Assembly: GCF_900005765.1 (NCBI RefSeq)
Contig: NC_041689.1
Coordinates: 1,178,001-1,242,000 of the forward strand
Reading direction: 5' to 3'
DNA length: 64,000 nt
Source of the DNA: Plasmodium relictum
Lineage: Eukaryota > Apicomplexa > Aconoidasida > Haemosporida > Plasmodiidae
In this document: positions 46,451 to 58,312 of the stretch, piece after piece
Layout of the letters: each line of letters opens with the position of its first letter
How positions within the stretch are numbered: position 1 is the stretch's first letter
Notes under the pieces: generated by a model
What the model was told of the DNA's origin: nothing
What the model saw: only the letters and a program-made list of their open reading frames with translations
Databases searched by the model: none
Made by a program: the position numbers and the translations under genes

Positions 46451-48347
46451 TCTGCAAAAAAAATAATTTCATAAGAAAAAAAAAAGAAAAAAAAATTTTT
46501 AAACACTTTATTCGGATATGTATATTATTCTAATTTTTATTAAAAAAAAATAAAATAAAGTAATATTTAAAAATAAAAATTCAAATTCAAAATTGAAATA
46601 TATATATTACAAAAAAATATGTTTTCTAATTTAATTTAAAAAGTGTTGTATTTATTATATATTATATTTTTTATTTTAATTAAAAAATACAAAAAATATA
46701 TTTATATAGCCAATTTAAAAAAAAAAAAATGAACTGTTCAGAATAAACTTTTTTTTTTATTGATTTTATGTGCATATTTAAATTGAGTTTAAAAATTATT
46801 TTTCTTAATTTTTAAGTTTATAAAATATTTTTAAATTTATATGATATTTTGGAAAATAAAAATTATATTTACTAAATCGAAAAATTGAAATAATTATTAT
46901 GAATAATATACTTATTATAATATTTTTTTTAATTTTCAATGGAATACTTTAAATAAAATTTTTTTGTATTGCATTTTAGTATGTAAATTATAAAAAAAAA
47001 GAATAACAACATAAGATTTACTTTTATTGAATACTTTATATAATTTATTTATCGATTTTTATTTTTATTAAATATTTTATTTTGTTCACTTATAATTTTG
47101 ATTATTTTAATATATTTGTATGTTTTAACTAATGTATGAATAGTGTATTACGAATGTTTTTGTCTTTTTATTAAATAAAAAAAAACTGAATAAAAAATTT
47201 ATTTAACATAAATTTTTTTTAAAAGAATCAAAAAAGCACCTTTATATTATTATTTTTTTTTTTTTTTGAATTTAATTTTTAATGTAAAAAGAAAAAAAAA
47301 AGAATAATAATTAATGAATAATAGAAAAAAGAAAGTGTTATTACTATATATGTAAAACAAAGAGATCTGTAATAAGATTATTATCATTAAAAAGACTTTT
47401 TTTTTTTTTTTTTCAACATTCAAAAATAGTATTTTCTAATTCAAATCATTTAAAATTAAATAAAAATAAGTATTTTAATTTTTGACTTTGAGTAAAATTT
47501 TATTTTATTATTTATTTTTCTTCTTTTTTTTGAAAATTTAAGAACTTCTATTTTCTACTTTTACGGATATACTTATCTAATTTTTGAATCAAAAAAAAAA
47601 AAAAAATTAAAAATATTAAAGAATGTGTTAATTTTCTCATTAAGTAATAAAAAAATATGTACATTAATTACATCTAATTATATCTCCATCTACAAAAAAA
47701 AATAAATGTATCATAATTTTCAACCATAAAAATTACTTCTTTGTGAAATATTCTTTAGTATTTCATATACTTTTAAATATGGCTTTTTTATGTTTGTTAT
47801 ACTTTGGATATATACTAATAAATATTAAAGGCATCTATAAATTTTCCTTATTTACTGGGGAGGGGAGGAAAAAAAAAGTACACGTGAAAATTTAAAAAAG
47901 AAAATATATTTTTACAATTTAAATTTCTTATCTTTTAAAAAAATATATATTTGCATTATATAAATAAAAATGACTAAAAATATGTATTAATTAATCCTTC
48001 TTTTTTTTCATTTTTTTCGTTTTTCTTTTAATATTAGTTATATCATTTTTAAATGATTCCTGGAAACTAAGAAAATAAGTTTTTACGATAATTCTCATTA
48101 GAAAAATTTTACTAATATTTTCCTTTATAATTATTTCCTACTTTCTTGATCAAAATTTTTTATTGAACGCTATATTTCTATTTCACACAAAACATAAAAA
48201 TTATCTATATTTTTTTCAATATTTTTCTCATTCTCTTTTAGTAACTTGTGTTATTACTTTTCAAATATTCTAAACAATAATAATATTATGAAAAATTGAA
48301 TATATACATATTTATATATTTTAAAAAATAATTTTTTTTTTGATTAG
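46451..48347. other. Intergenic region with possible cryptic exons
   Basis: A 1.9-kb stretch between NDC80 and the CCDC174-like gene, both minus. The part from 46451 to about 47500 looks empty. From 47548 to 48290 the minus strand has several protein-like segments bounded by splice-like signals. One follows an unusual cctcccctccccag tract (minus strand, about 47855-47868), the most GC-rich point nearby. I could not build one uninterrupted gene from them. They are described among the findings. Confidence 0.4.
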
Positions 48348-49037
48348 TTATAAATTTTTAATCTTTTTTTCTCTTAATTTCCTTATTTCTTCTAACTCGT
48401 GTTCTAATTCTTTTTTTGATTCAAAGTTTACTAAGCAATTATCGTTATTTAAGCCTTTTTTTTTAAGTTGCTCGTACTTTTCTTTTTTATTTATTTTCTT
48501 TTTCAAGGCTAAATTATTCTTATCTCGTTCGTTTCTTTTTTCTATTCCATCATTTTTAGCATTATACAAATTTTCATAATAGCTTAACTATACAAAAAAA
48601 AAAAAAATATTAATTTAATAGGAACATATATATATATAACATGATAATATGTAATTATATCTTTTTTTTTTTTTTTTGTTATTTATTAGCAACTTATTTT
48701 ATTTAATAATTATATATATAAATATAAATATGAATACATTATTAATCTATGTATTTGATCTCTTAAAATTAATATATATATATTATTTGGCATAGAATTA
48801 TCTTAAATTATTTTTATTTTGTATTCATTTTATTAATACTTTTTTTTTTCCAATAGGATTTTTTTTTTTTTCTTTTATATTTTGAAGATAAGAATTAACA
48901 ATATTATTTAATTTATCAATACTATTTTCATTTTTTTTGTTATCTTTATTTTCATCAGACAATTTATCTTTGCTTAATTCAATTATTTCTTCTTTTTTCT
49001 TGAAAATTGTGCTTTCTGTAAGCCAACCATATGACAT
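48348..49037 (-). CDS. CCDC174-like protein, two exons
   Basis: Exons 48840-49037 and 48348-48587 join at phase 0 (donor gtatta, acceptor tatag) to 145 residues. Exon 1 begins MSYGWLTESTIF and is followed by a helix and a Lys/Asn-rich stretch. Exon 2 holds the DUF4078-type region: GIEKRNERDKNNL, KKEKYEQLKKKG and NCLVNFESKKELE, matching in order the ARD...KAKLYE...FLVDF elements of CCDC174. CCDC174 proteins are nuclear and linked to splicing and the exon-junction complex. The protein is much shorter than the human one (about 467 residues), representing mainly its conserved core. It is all charged helix, without membrane segments. Function in the parasite is inferred from family only. Confidence 0.6.
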
Positions 49038-49448
49038 TTTTTTGCTTATAATTTTTTTTTGTGTATTTTATAAAAAAAAAAATAAATAAAAATATTAAAA
49101 AAATATTTAATGGAGCCTTCAAATTCAAAATATATTTTTTTTTTAAAATATAAAATGAAATTCTTTTTCATTTTTTTTATAAAAATAATTCATATACATT
49201 AATTTAAACGTTTAAAGTAGAAAAAAAAAATTATATATTACAATAAAAAAAAAATGTTATAAAATGAATGTGATCATATATAATAATTCAACTAATTTAA
49301 TTAAAAAATTAAAAAAAATTGATAATTTTTGAGATTTTTTTTTAAATTTTATATATGTAAATATGTATACACATTTTATTATTATTGTATCATAATTTTT
49401 AATATATGTAATTATACAAAAAAAAAAAAAAAAAAATGAGAAAAAAAA
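49038..49448. other. AT-rich intergenic region
   Basis: A short spacer between two minus-strand genes, with A and T homopolymers. It should contain the promoter of the CCDC174-like gene and the 3' UTR of pyridoxal kinase. No coding or RNA feature is visible. Confidence 0.7.
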
Positions 49449-50731
49449 TTAAGGAATAAAAACACATTCTTCCTTAATTACAGTTCCATTTAGCCCATTA
49501 CTCGCTATTATATCTTGATTTTCTATAAAGTGAAAAAAATAATAAACGAATAAAACAAAATAAAATAAATCAAGATATATCAACTGAATGTGCAACAAAA
49601 AAATATAACAAAAATCATAGAAAAAAAAAAATTATTTTATTTTATTTTTTTTTTATACCTATTATAAGTAATTCTACCGAATTTAAACTGCCTTTTACAA
49701 CTTTCTATAAAAGATTAAAAGAAAATTTTATTGTTAAATTAGAAATCAGCACATTTTATATATGTAATATATTTAATTAAAGTGAAATTATGAAGAAATT
49801 AAGACATATATTAATTTATGATGACGATTAAATATATATATATATATATATATGTATTTATTTTTATAAAAAATAAATTTTTATCATTTGGATTTTTTTT
49901 TTTTATTCTAACGTGTAATATATTTAAAACTTGTGAAATAATTAAAAGAATATTTCCTTTTTGCCTGATTATAAAAGATAATAATAAAGAGGAAAACAAA
50001 TCACCAGTCCCACATATATTAAAATCAAATCTTAAAAACTTATATTTAAAGCAAACTGGTTTATTTTCATCATTTAAAAATCCAATATATAAATATAAAT
50101 TATCTTTATCAAAAGCATAATTAATAGAAGTTACTATGACTATTTTTACTCCTTTATATAACAAATATTTTAAAGAATTAATAACATCATTTTCATCAGA
50201 TATTTTCGTATTGCATAATAATTCTAACTCATATTGGTTTGGTGTTATTATATCAGCAAAGGAAATAAAACTTTTATAAGCATTAACTACATTATTATCA
50301 ACATATAATTTTCCATTGTCTCCCATTACAGGATCACAGAGCCAAAAAAAATTTAAGTCTATTAAGTTTTCAATTAAATAGTTATCCTTTTTTATTGCTT
50401 TTTCATTTACACATATATTTTTTTTTTTTTTCAACTCTAAAATATTATTGATAACTATTTCAGCACATTCTTTTGTCCTAATATATCCTGTTAGAAAATA
50501 TATATTATTATTATCTAAATTTCCTATACTCTTAGTATATTCATTTAAAATAGCTTTTAATTCTTCATTTCTTATTTCTACACCAATATGCCTAAATTTA
50601 GAATAATATTGAACAGTATTCAATATCTTAGGAACATGCCCTCTTCTTCTTAGAACAAAACTAGCAACGTTATTTCCACAAAAACCATCAAATACTTGTG
50701 ATTGAATTGAAACAATATTTTCTTCATTCAT
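49449..50731 (-). CDS. PDXK: Pyridoxal kinase
   Basis: Three exons (49913-50731, 49659-49704, 49449-49522) join in phase to 312 residues, the usual size of the family. The enzyme phosphorylates pyridoxal, pyridoxine and pyridoxamine with ATP, the salvage route to the cofactor PLP, in the cytosol. The start MNEENIVSIQSQVFDGFCGN carries the conserved opening strand and SQV substrate loop. Further motifs are CDPVMGDNG near residue 131, TPNQYELELL near 160, and the ribokinase-family anion hole and catalytic Asp in CGTGDLFSSLLLS near 242. The two small exons add the last helix and strand (ILHKVVKGSLNSVELL and the end CVFIP), parallel to the C-terminus of the human enzyme. I chose the ATG at 50731, because the upstream in-frame ATG at 50797 adds only a Phe/Leu-rich leader from a T-rich stretch. 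Confidence 0.93.
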
Positions 50732-51882
50732 CTGAGTAACAATTTTAAGAAAAAGTGAAGGAAAAAAGGGAAATAATAAAAAAAAAAAAAAAAGCAAAAT
50801 AAAATAAAAAATAAGATTTATGACAGAGAAAATTTTTTTTTATAATATATAAAAAAATCTATTTAAAATACATTGATATAAATTGTTTAAAATGAAAAAG
50901 AGTTAAAAAGACTCATAAAATTTTTATAATCCTTTTTTTTTTCGTTGTTCGTTTTTCATAATTTTTAAAATTTTATACCTATAATCTTTATAAATACCCC
51001 GAGAATTTTCATAAAACGAATTAAACAAAATTAATATTAACCGAAAAAAAAAGTAAAAAAATCATAATTTAACATTAAATTATATATGTTCTTTTCTTGA
51101 ACTTAATTTTACTTTTTAATTTAGAAATGAGTACGTGAATTACTTTGATCACTATCAATATAAAGAAAAACAAAACTGCAATTATGCAATCACATATTCA
51201 ACATCAAACAAATAAAAGTTCAATATATATTTATAAAAAGAGTTATTTTAAGAACAAGATTTATATTATATATATATACACATGTAAATTATTATTAATT
51301 AGATAGCATTTAAAAGGTAACATATTATTTCATTGAAAATTAATTTTTAAATTCATAATAATATAAAATATTATAAAAGAATGAATGTTATTCTTTTTTT
51401 TTTCTTTTTTTTGCATAGAATAAAAAGTATATGTCTTTAGTTAAAATTCTTTAGAAATATTTTTAACGTTTTATTATGATTTAAGTTTTCAATTTTGAAA
51501 AGTTTTTTTTCTTTATCTACAAGTATAATAATTTATATAAATTAATATTCTTTTTTTTTCAAGTGAACTTAATTCTTATATATTTATATGAATTTTTTAG
51601 TTTGTTTATGTGGTAATTGTTTTCTTTATATATTATGAAATAAAAACTTAAGATTTTTTTTTTCTAAACTCTTATGGAGAATAGTTTTTTATATAATAAA
51701 TATTCTTTTATAAGTTTTTTTATTTATTACTTTTATAAATATACATAATTTTTATTATTAATTTAAATAAAAGCATTGAACTTTTTGAGTAAAAAAGAAA
51801 CTTTTTACTTTGAATTTTTATTTAATTATTAATTACAACTATATATTCTCCATAAAAATAATTCATTTAAATTTTATTTTTG

Positions 51883-51920
<38 letters not shown>

Positions 51921-52419
51921 CAAAATATAAGATTACAGTACATGTAATTATTATCATAATATAATTTTTAATTAAATTTTTTTATTTTTTTTATTTTCAA
52001 TGTAAAATCAAGTTCAATTTATATAACGATAACACTTTAAATTATTCTGATATATTTACTCTTTTATTTCATTTTTATTTAATTAAAAGTAATGAAATTT
52101 TAAAAAGTATAGCATTAATTTTTTAATATGTGTTTTGCTATCATGAAATTTTTTCTTTTTTTTTTTTAATTTTAGCTTAAATTATTTTAGCTAACAAAAT
52201 TTATATATATATATATATATATTCTCAATTGTATAAGAATAAATTAAAAATTTATACGGTTAATAAAGCTAAATTATGAATTTAATGTCTTTTTTTTTTT
52301 TTTTTTTTTTTTGTATATATTATATAAAGAAAGAGTATATAAAAAAAAAAAAGATATAAAGAAAAAAATTATAAAAATCGATGTGTTAAAAAAAAAAAAG
52401 ATAAATATAAAAAAACGAT
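50732..52419. other. Divergent intergenic region
   Basis: This 1.7-kb spacer lies between pyridoxal kinase (minus) and the PP2C gene (plus). TA runs occur near 51891-51915 and 52203-52221, with T/A homopolymers directly before the PP2C start. No exon or RNA gene is seen. Confidence 0.7.
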
Positions 52420-55400
52420 ATGACTTCAAAAGTGTTAACTAATAAGAAAAATGATTTGCACAGTGAATACGAAAATTGCTTCGATATCTTGTTAAAAAAA
52501 AATGATATAAAAAATGTCGATTTTTCATCAAAAGTAAATAAAGATAATTCCTACATTCATTTTTTAAAGGATGATAAATATTTCGATAATAAAAAATTTG
52601 AAACAGTAAAAATAAAAGAAAAGAAAAATGATAAAGGAAATGCTTCCTGTTCAATACAAAGACAATCAAAAAAAAATGATAAGAATATTGGCATTGTAAC
52701 GAAAAAATTTAAAGAGAATAACATTAAAAATGAAGAAATAAAAAATTGCACAAATAATATTTCTAAAAATTATTCTTCCCTCAATAAAGCAAAAAATAAA
52801 TCAAGAAATATTTCGCAAAATGTATGGGAAGGGAATGTTATATATAACATACGAAAAGAAAAAGATAAATACACAATAATTAAAAAAGAGACAGTGGATG
52901 AAAGAAATCAATATGAAACAAAGAAAAAAAACAAAAATAATATACAAAAAGATAAATATGAAAATAGTAAACAAGAGTTAAAAAATGATAAAACTGATAA
53001 ATATAGAAAAAATACGATAAAAAACGAAATAAAACTTGGAAATAGTTTCTATAAAAATATGAAAAACAATAATTTTGAAGAATATAAATATGAATCTTTT
53101 TATGAAAACAGAAAAAAAAAAAATACAGAAAAATCAGGAAACAATGAAAATCTAAATGTTGAAAATATTAAGAGAACTGACATATTCCTTAATTTTGAAT
53201 ATAATAAAAATTTAGATAATAAGTATTCTATGAGTAATGAAAAAAATATAGAACATTATTTTTTGTCTTATCTACCAAATAAAATAAACAACAATAATAA
53301 CTATATACAAAATAAAGAATCTTTAAATAGTAATCAACAAATTAATATAAAAAATAATAATAATAGCTGTTTAAATATGAATAAATCTTTAATAATGAAC
53401 TCTTTAATAAATGATATAAAAAATTACACAAATTATGAATACGTAGTAGAAAAAAAATTATGCTATAATTGTTTTATTTCAAAAAATAAAGAACATTTTA
53501 ATAATTCTAGTAGATATATGTTTATTGATAAATACATGAAACTTATAAAAAACAAAAAAGAAAATAATGAATACATTAATAACTCTTTTACTTTTACATA
53601 TGGTTTTTATTGTAAAAAAGGAAAATATCATGAAAATGAAGAGACTGCTTCACATGCATTATTTAGTTCATATCAAATTTTAAATGAAATAAAAAATCTT
53701 TTTAATTATGTGAGTAAGAAAAAAAAATATAATTTTTTTGAAGAATTGTATGAGATATTTAACTTAAACTCATCATTTGCCAACAAAAACAAAAGTGATT
53801 ATAATATAATGAATTCATATATGAATAAAGAAAATAATATGAAAAACATAAAACATGATTTAATTAATAATTATAATGAAGAAATTCCCAAAGTTTATGT
53901 AAAATTTTCGTTACCTTCATATTCTGTAAATGAAAATTTAAAAGAAGATTCAAAAAGCAGTTATCATATTATTTATAATTGTTTCTTTCCTGAAAAGAAT
54001 AATAATTTCGCAAAAAAAAACTTCAATAATAATAATAAAAGAAATAAGGAAAATAAAAGAAAATCTAATGATATGAATATACAATATGAATTAGATAATG
54101 TAAATTATAACATAAGGAAAGATAACAACTTAATGGAAAACAATGAGGAAAAAGTTTATTATACTCATCAAAATATTAAGGTATTGCAAGATTTCAATTT
54201 TATATGCAAATTGTGTAAAAAAAGTCAAGGTATAAATAAAGAAAAAAAATTTGAAATATCATATTTCAATTATTTATTTAATGTTTCTGATAATATAAAA
54301 AAAAAAAAAAAAATTAATGAAATGTTTTACTTTTTAAATGATACTAATAACTCTAGTGATTCAGCTGAGTATAATTATTTAAATTATTCGAATAAATATT
54401 TATATAAAAATCATCAAGAAAAACACTGTACTATTAATAATATTAATAGAAGTTATAATCATATTAATTATAATAATAGTAGCATTAATAAATTTAATAA
54501 TAATGATGATGGTGTGAATAATAATATTAATCCTTTAATCATAAATAAAGATAAAGGAAGTTATTTCGAGTATATAAATCAAACAAAAAACAAGAAAAAA
54601 AATAATTTTTTTTTAAGTGAAAAAATAATAGAAAAATCTACTTTAAATGATTATTTAATTAACTGTAAAACTTGTAGATACCTTCACAAATATGATAATT
54701 TACCCAATGATTATTTATTTAATTTTTGTAGGGATAATTATGATTTAAAATATCCATTTCTTCTTAATTTATCGAAAAAAAATGCACATAAAATCTTCGA
54801 TAATTATGAGGAAAAAAATAATGAACATTTGAAAAGTTATATTATAAATCAACTGCAAATAAATAACTATGAAAAAGGAGTAAAAAGTAAAGAAAATGCC
54901 TCAAAAAATTACTTATTATCATATTCAGATTTGGAGAGTTATGAAAATGACAAAAAGACAATAAATATAGAAGATGAAAAGAAAAAAACAAAAAAGAAAA
55001 AATATGTTAATACTAAATATAGGAGTAAATCATGTACAGAAAATTTTTTTTTAAATTTAAAGAGAGAAAATAATTTTATTTATTTAAGAGAGAAAATAAA
55101 ACCGATAATCAAAAAATATATAGTTTATACGAAAAGACAACTTTTTCAAGAGTATTATGAAAATTTGAATAAAACTAAAAATGGAAAAAATTTAGAAAAC
55201 AATAAAAACTTAGAAGTTAACAATCCAAGAAATGTAAACTTAAATATCAAACATTTACATAATGAGTTTGATATGCATTTATTTACGATATGCGATGGCC
55301 ATAGTGATTCACATACGTCTCTTTTTTTAATTCATAATGTTCACAAAATATTTTATTTTCTTTTAATTCATACTTTTTTTAATATTCATTTTACTTTTAA

Positions 55401-57042
55401 ATTATTATATCCATTATTAGACTTGTTATATTACAAAACTTGTGTTGAACTTAATTTAAATAAATGCTGTGGTTCTTGCATTATAAATATACTTATAAAA
55501 AATAATTATATTTACGTAAGTAATATTGGAGATAGTAAATGTGCTTTGTTAACCTTCGATTTAGATAAATTTGAATACAAAGAAAATAAAAGGAATCCAA
55601 TAAAGAAAAAAAAAAAAAAAAAATGTAATACAATTAATGAGAAAAATAGTTCGAATAAAGATAATTCTAATAGTGAAATAGAAAATAAATCATATTATGA
55701 TTCTTATGTAATTAATTTAAATTCATTATCATATAATGAATTAAATGCTGAACATAACTGCAATAACTATTTAGAATATTTAAGAATGTATAAATTATAT
55801 TATTATAATAATTTTAAACATGATCGCAATTATAATAGTAGCCACATAAACACAAGAAGTTATAATAATAATAATGAAATATATAATAATGGTAATGGTA
55901 ATAACAAAAAAAATGAAAGTGGTGATAGTGATAACAAACAAAGCGAAAGTAGTGATGATAATAATATAAAAAACAAAAAAGGAATAAAAAAAAAAAAAGA
56001 AAAAAAGTATATCAAACTAGATAAAGAGTTAAACAAAAAAATAATAAAAATTAATAATTTTATTTTAAATGAAGAAAAACAGATAAATATAGGAAACTTT
56101 TCATCTGATCTAATAAAATTTAATAGATTAGATGGATGCTTACATCCTTCAAGAGTTATTGGTGATTATGATGTCAAAAAGAAATATAATGGATTAAATA
56201 TTTTATCAAATGTTCCTAATATATACAAATATAATATGAATAATATTAATTACTTTAATAATATTCATTACATTTACAAAAGTATAAATTGTAATACATG
56301 TAATAAAAATTATGTTTTAAGTAGCTATGGTAAGATAAACTCTATCAATAATATTGTTCTTTTAAATAATAAGAAAAAAAAATTTCATAATAATAAAATA
56401 AAAATTTCTAATATGAGGCATTTACTAAATTCAACAAATTCTTATGATAATATGAATTCCCATAATTATAAAACCTTTGATAAAAATCTGAATTCATCAA
56501 AAAAATTAAAAGGAAATGATAACCATACAGAAAAATATAAAAATAAAGAATCCATTCAACAATTTTTCAAAGTTCATAGAGAAAATGTCAGCACTGATAA
56601 TACTATAGGATCTCAAAATAAAAAAGAAAAATTAAATTTATATTTGAATGAACAATTCGTTCCTTATATAAATATTAAAAACTCGAATTTAAATAAAAAT
56701 TACATATATAGAATTGATAAAAAAAATTTTTTTCATTTGCTAATTATTGCCTCTGACGGAGTATTTGAATTTATTAATCCTCAATTCATATTAAATATAT
56801 TAATAAAAAATAAATCTATTTATAAAAAAATTCAAAAAATTTACAAAATATATAATACTTTTACACCTGATTTAAACTCCAAGAATGATATAAATTTATT
56901 ATTGCATAAATACATGATAACAAAAAAAGAATCTATTAAATTGGCAAAAGATATAGTTAAAAGTACTATAACTAAAGGAAATTTTGATGATAGCACATGC
57001 TTTTGCATCTTTTTATTTCCTACATTGTTTTATCCACTTTAA
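52420..57042 (+). CDS. PP2C (PPM) family protein phosphatase with giant Asn-rich extensions
   Basis: A single exon of 1540 residues. About 900 residues of Asn/Lys/Tyr low complexity precede and interrupt the catalytic domain, which sits at about 900-1540. The metal-binding and catalytic motifs are visible in order: FTICDGHSDSH near 955 (DGHGG in the family), YVSNIGDSKCAL near 1035, HPSRVIGDYD near 1245 (SRxLGD), LIIASDGVFEFI near 1443 (SDGLWD) and GNFDDSTCFCIFLF near 1521 (DNxT). All the key Asp residues are kept, so it may be active as a Mn/Mg-dependent Ser/Thr phosphatase. A Cys-rich segment (CNTCNK near 1287) and two other Cys pairs (CKLCKK, CKTCRY) lie in the insertions. A large insert near 1050-1230 separates the GDS and SR motifs. 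There is no signal peptide. The substrate is unknown. Confidence 0.85.
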   Translation: MTSKVLTNKKNDLHSEYENCFDILLKKNDIKNVDFSSKVNKDNSYIHFLKDDKYFDNKKFETVKIKEKKNDKGNASCSIQRQSKKNDKNIGIVTKKFKENNIKNEEIKNCTNNISKNYSSLNKAKNKSRNISQNVWEGNVIYNIRKEKDKYTIIKKETVDERNQYETKKKNKNNIQKDKYENSKQELKNDKTDKYRKNTIKNEIKLGNSFYKNMKNNNFEEYKYESFYENRKKKNTEKSGNNENLNVENIKRTDIFLNFEYNKNLDNKYSMSNEKNIEHYFLSYLPNKINNNNNYIQNKESLNSNQQINIKNNNNSCLNMNKSLIMNSLINDIKNYTNYEYVVEKKLCYNCFISKNKEHFNNSSRYMFIDKYMKLIKNKKENNEYINNSFTFTYGFYCKKGKYHENEETASHALFSSYQILNEIKNLFNYVSKKKKYNFFEELYEIFNLNSSFANKNKSDYNIMNSYMNKENNMKNIKHDLINNYNEEIPKVYVKFSLPSYSVNENLKEDSKSSYHIIYNCFFPEKNNNFAKKNFNNNNKRNKENKRKSNDMNIQYELDNVNYNIRKDNNLMENNEEKVYYTHQNIKVLQDFNFICKLCKKSQGINKEKKFEISYFNYLFNVSDNIKKKKKINEMFYFLNDTNNSSDSAEYNYLNYSNKYLYKNHQEKHCTINNINRSYNHINYNNSSINKFNNNDDGVNNNINPLIINKDKGSYFEYINQTKNKKKNNFFLSEKIIEKSTLNDYLINCKTCRYLHKYDNLPNDYLFNFCRDNYDLKYPFLLNLSKKNAHKIFDNYEEKNNEHLKSYIINQLQINNYEKGVKSKENASKNYLLSYSDLESYENDKKTINIEDEKKKTKKKKYVNTKYRSKSCTENFFLNLKRENNFIYLREKIKPIIKKYIVYTKRQLFQEYYENLNKTKNGKNLENNKNLEVNNPRNVNLNIKHLHNEFDMHLFTICDGHSDSHTSLFLIHNVHKIFYFLLIHTFFNIHFTFKLLYPLLDLLYYKTCVELNLNKCCGSCIINILIKNNYIYVSNIGDSKCALLTFDLDKFEYKENKRNPIKKKKKKKCNTINEKNSSNKDNSNSEIENKSYYDSYVINLNSLSYNELNAEHNCNNYLEYLRMYKLYYYNNFKHDRNYNSSHINTRSYNNNNEIYNNGNGNNKKNESGDSDNKQSESSDDNNIKNKKGIKKKKEKKYIKLDKELNKKIIKINNFILNEEKQINIGNFSSDLIKFNRLDGCLHPSRVIGDYDVKKKYNGLNILSNVPNIYKYNMNNINYFNNIHYIYKSINCNTCNKNYVLSSYGKINSINNIVLLNNKKKKFHNNKIKISNMRHLLNSTNSYDNMNSHNYKTFDKNLNSSKKLKGNDNHTEKYKNKESIQQFFKVHRENVSTDNTIGSQNKKEKLNLYLNEQFVPYINIKNSNLNKNYIYRIDKKNFFHLLIIASDGVFEFINPQFILNILIKNKSIYKKIQKIYKIYNTFTPDLNSKNDINLLLHKYMITKKESIKLAKDIVKSTITKGNFDDSTCFCIFLFPTLFYPL

Positions 57043-57228
57043 ACTTTTTAAAAATATAATTTTATTTCTCATATTTTTCCCTTTTTCTTTTTTTACAAAG
57101 AGGAAAAAACAAAAGAAACAAAAATATTATTAATTCCTAATATATGATAAAATTTATGTAAACCTGATAACATTATGAGCTTTTTGTGCATATTTTTATT
57201 TATCATAAAATATGCTATGATATGCTTT

Positions 57229-57308
57229 TAAAAATAATTAAACAAATATGAATAAATAAATATATATATATATATATTTATTTATTCATATTTGTTTAAT
57301 TATTTTTA
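57229..57308. repeat. 80-bp perfect palindrome (inverted repeat)
   Basis: The two 40-base arms are exact reverse complements with no spacer. I checked every base pair. The arms contain non-repetitive sequence (aacaaatatgaataaataaa) and meet in a central TA run. The palindrome lies about 190 bases after the PP2C stop codon. It could form a hairpin in RNA or a cruciform in DNA. Confidence 0.9.
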
Positions 57309-57971
57309 TACATCTATTAGTTTTTTTATTTCTTATCCGCTTATTTAAAAAAAAAAAAAAAAAAAAAATTAAAATTTATAATTCTGTTGGTAGAAAAAGG
57401 AGCTACTTTTTTTAATACACATAGTGTTTTAGAATACATAAATTATATATATGTGTATTCATTTTTTTTGTTTAATAATTCAATTTTTTCCAAATATTTT
57501 GTATTTTAAAGATTACAAAAATATAATAATTCCTAGCAATTATTATTACACCTATAATTTTATTTTCATTTTTAAATATATTGTTATTAAGTAGAAAATA
57601 GTTTATTTTTTTTTAATGCTTTAACGCTTTTCCAGTTGATTTTTTATTTAAAAATAACTATTTTTTTCATTATATTTTTTTTTTTTTTTTTGTGCTTTTT
57701 TTTTCCCATTTACCTTTTTTAATTTTTTATTTTTTATTTTTTATTTTTTACTTTTTACTTTTTTTTTTTTTTTTTTGTATCATTATAAATTTTTATTATT
57801 TTATAATTTTTATCAACTTATATTTTAAGGAAAATGTTTCTTTATTTTTAAAACTTATAGAGTTTGTAAAAATTTAGATAAAATTTTCATAAAATTTTTT
57901 TTTCTTCAGTTTTTTTTTTTAAACATCGTATTTTTTTTAAATGCATTTTTCATATATAAGTATATAATATA

Positions 57972-58012
<41 letters not shown>

Positions 58013-58312
58013 NNNNNNNNNNNNNNNNNNNNNNNNNNNNNNNNNNNNNNNNNNNNNNNNNNNNNNNNNNNNNNNNNNNNNNNNNNNNNNNNNNNNNNNN
58101 NNNNNNNNNNNNNNNNNNNNNNNNNNNNNNNNNNNNNNNNNNNNNNNNNNNNNNNNNNNNNNNNNNNNNNNNNNNNNNNNNNNNNNNNNNNNNNNNNNNN
58201 NNNNNNNNNNNNNNNNNNNNNNNNNNNNNNNNNNNNNNNNNNNNNNNNNNNNNNNNNNNNNNNNNNNNNNNNNNNNNNNNNNNNNNNNNNNNNNNNNNNN
58301 NNNNNNNNNNNN
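58013..58312. other. Assembly gap (300 N)
   Basis: Exactly 300 N, flanked by about 38 A on the left and a poly(A) run (about 58365-58391) shortly to the right. The homopolymers probably caused the break. The true size is unknown. Confidence 0.98.

Noticed and set aside
47840-47890. GC-richer patch (ctggggaggggagg) as a structured RNA
   Set aside because: On the minus strand it reads as a pyrimidine tract with cag, a splice acceptor. No stable fold or partner strand is seen nearby.
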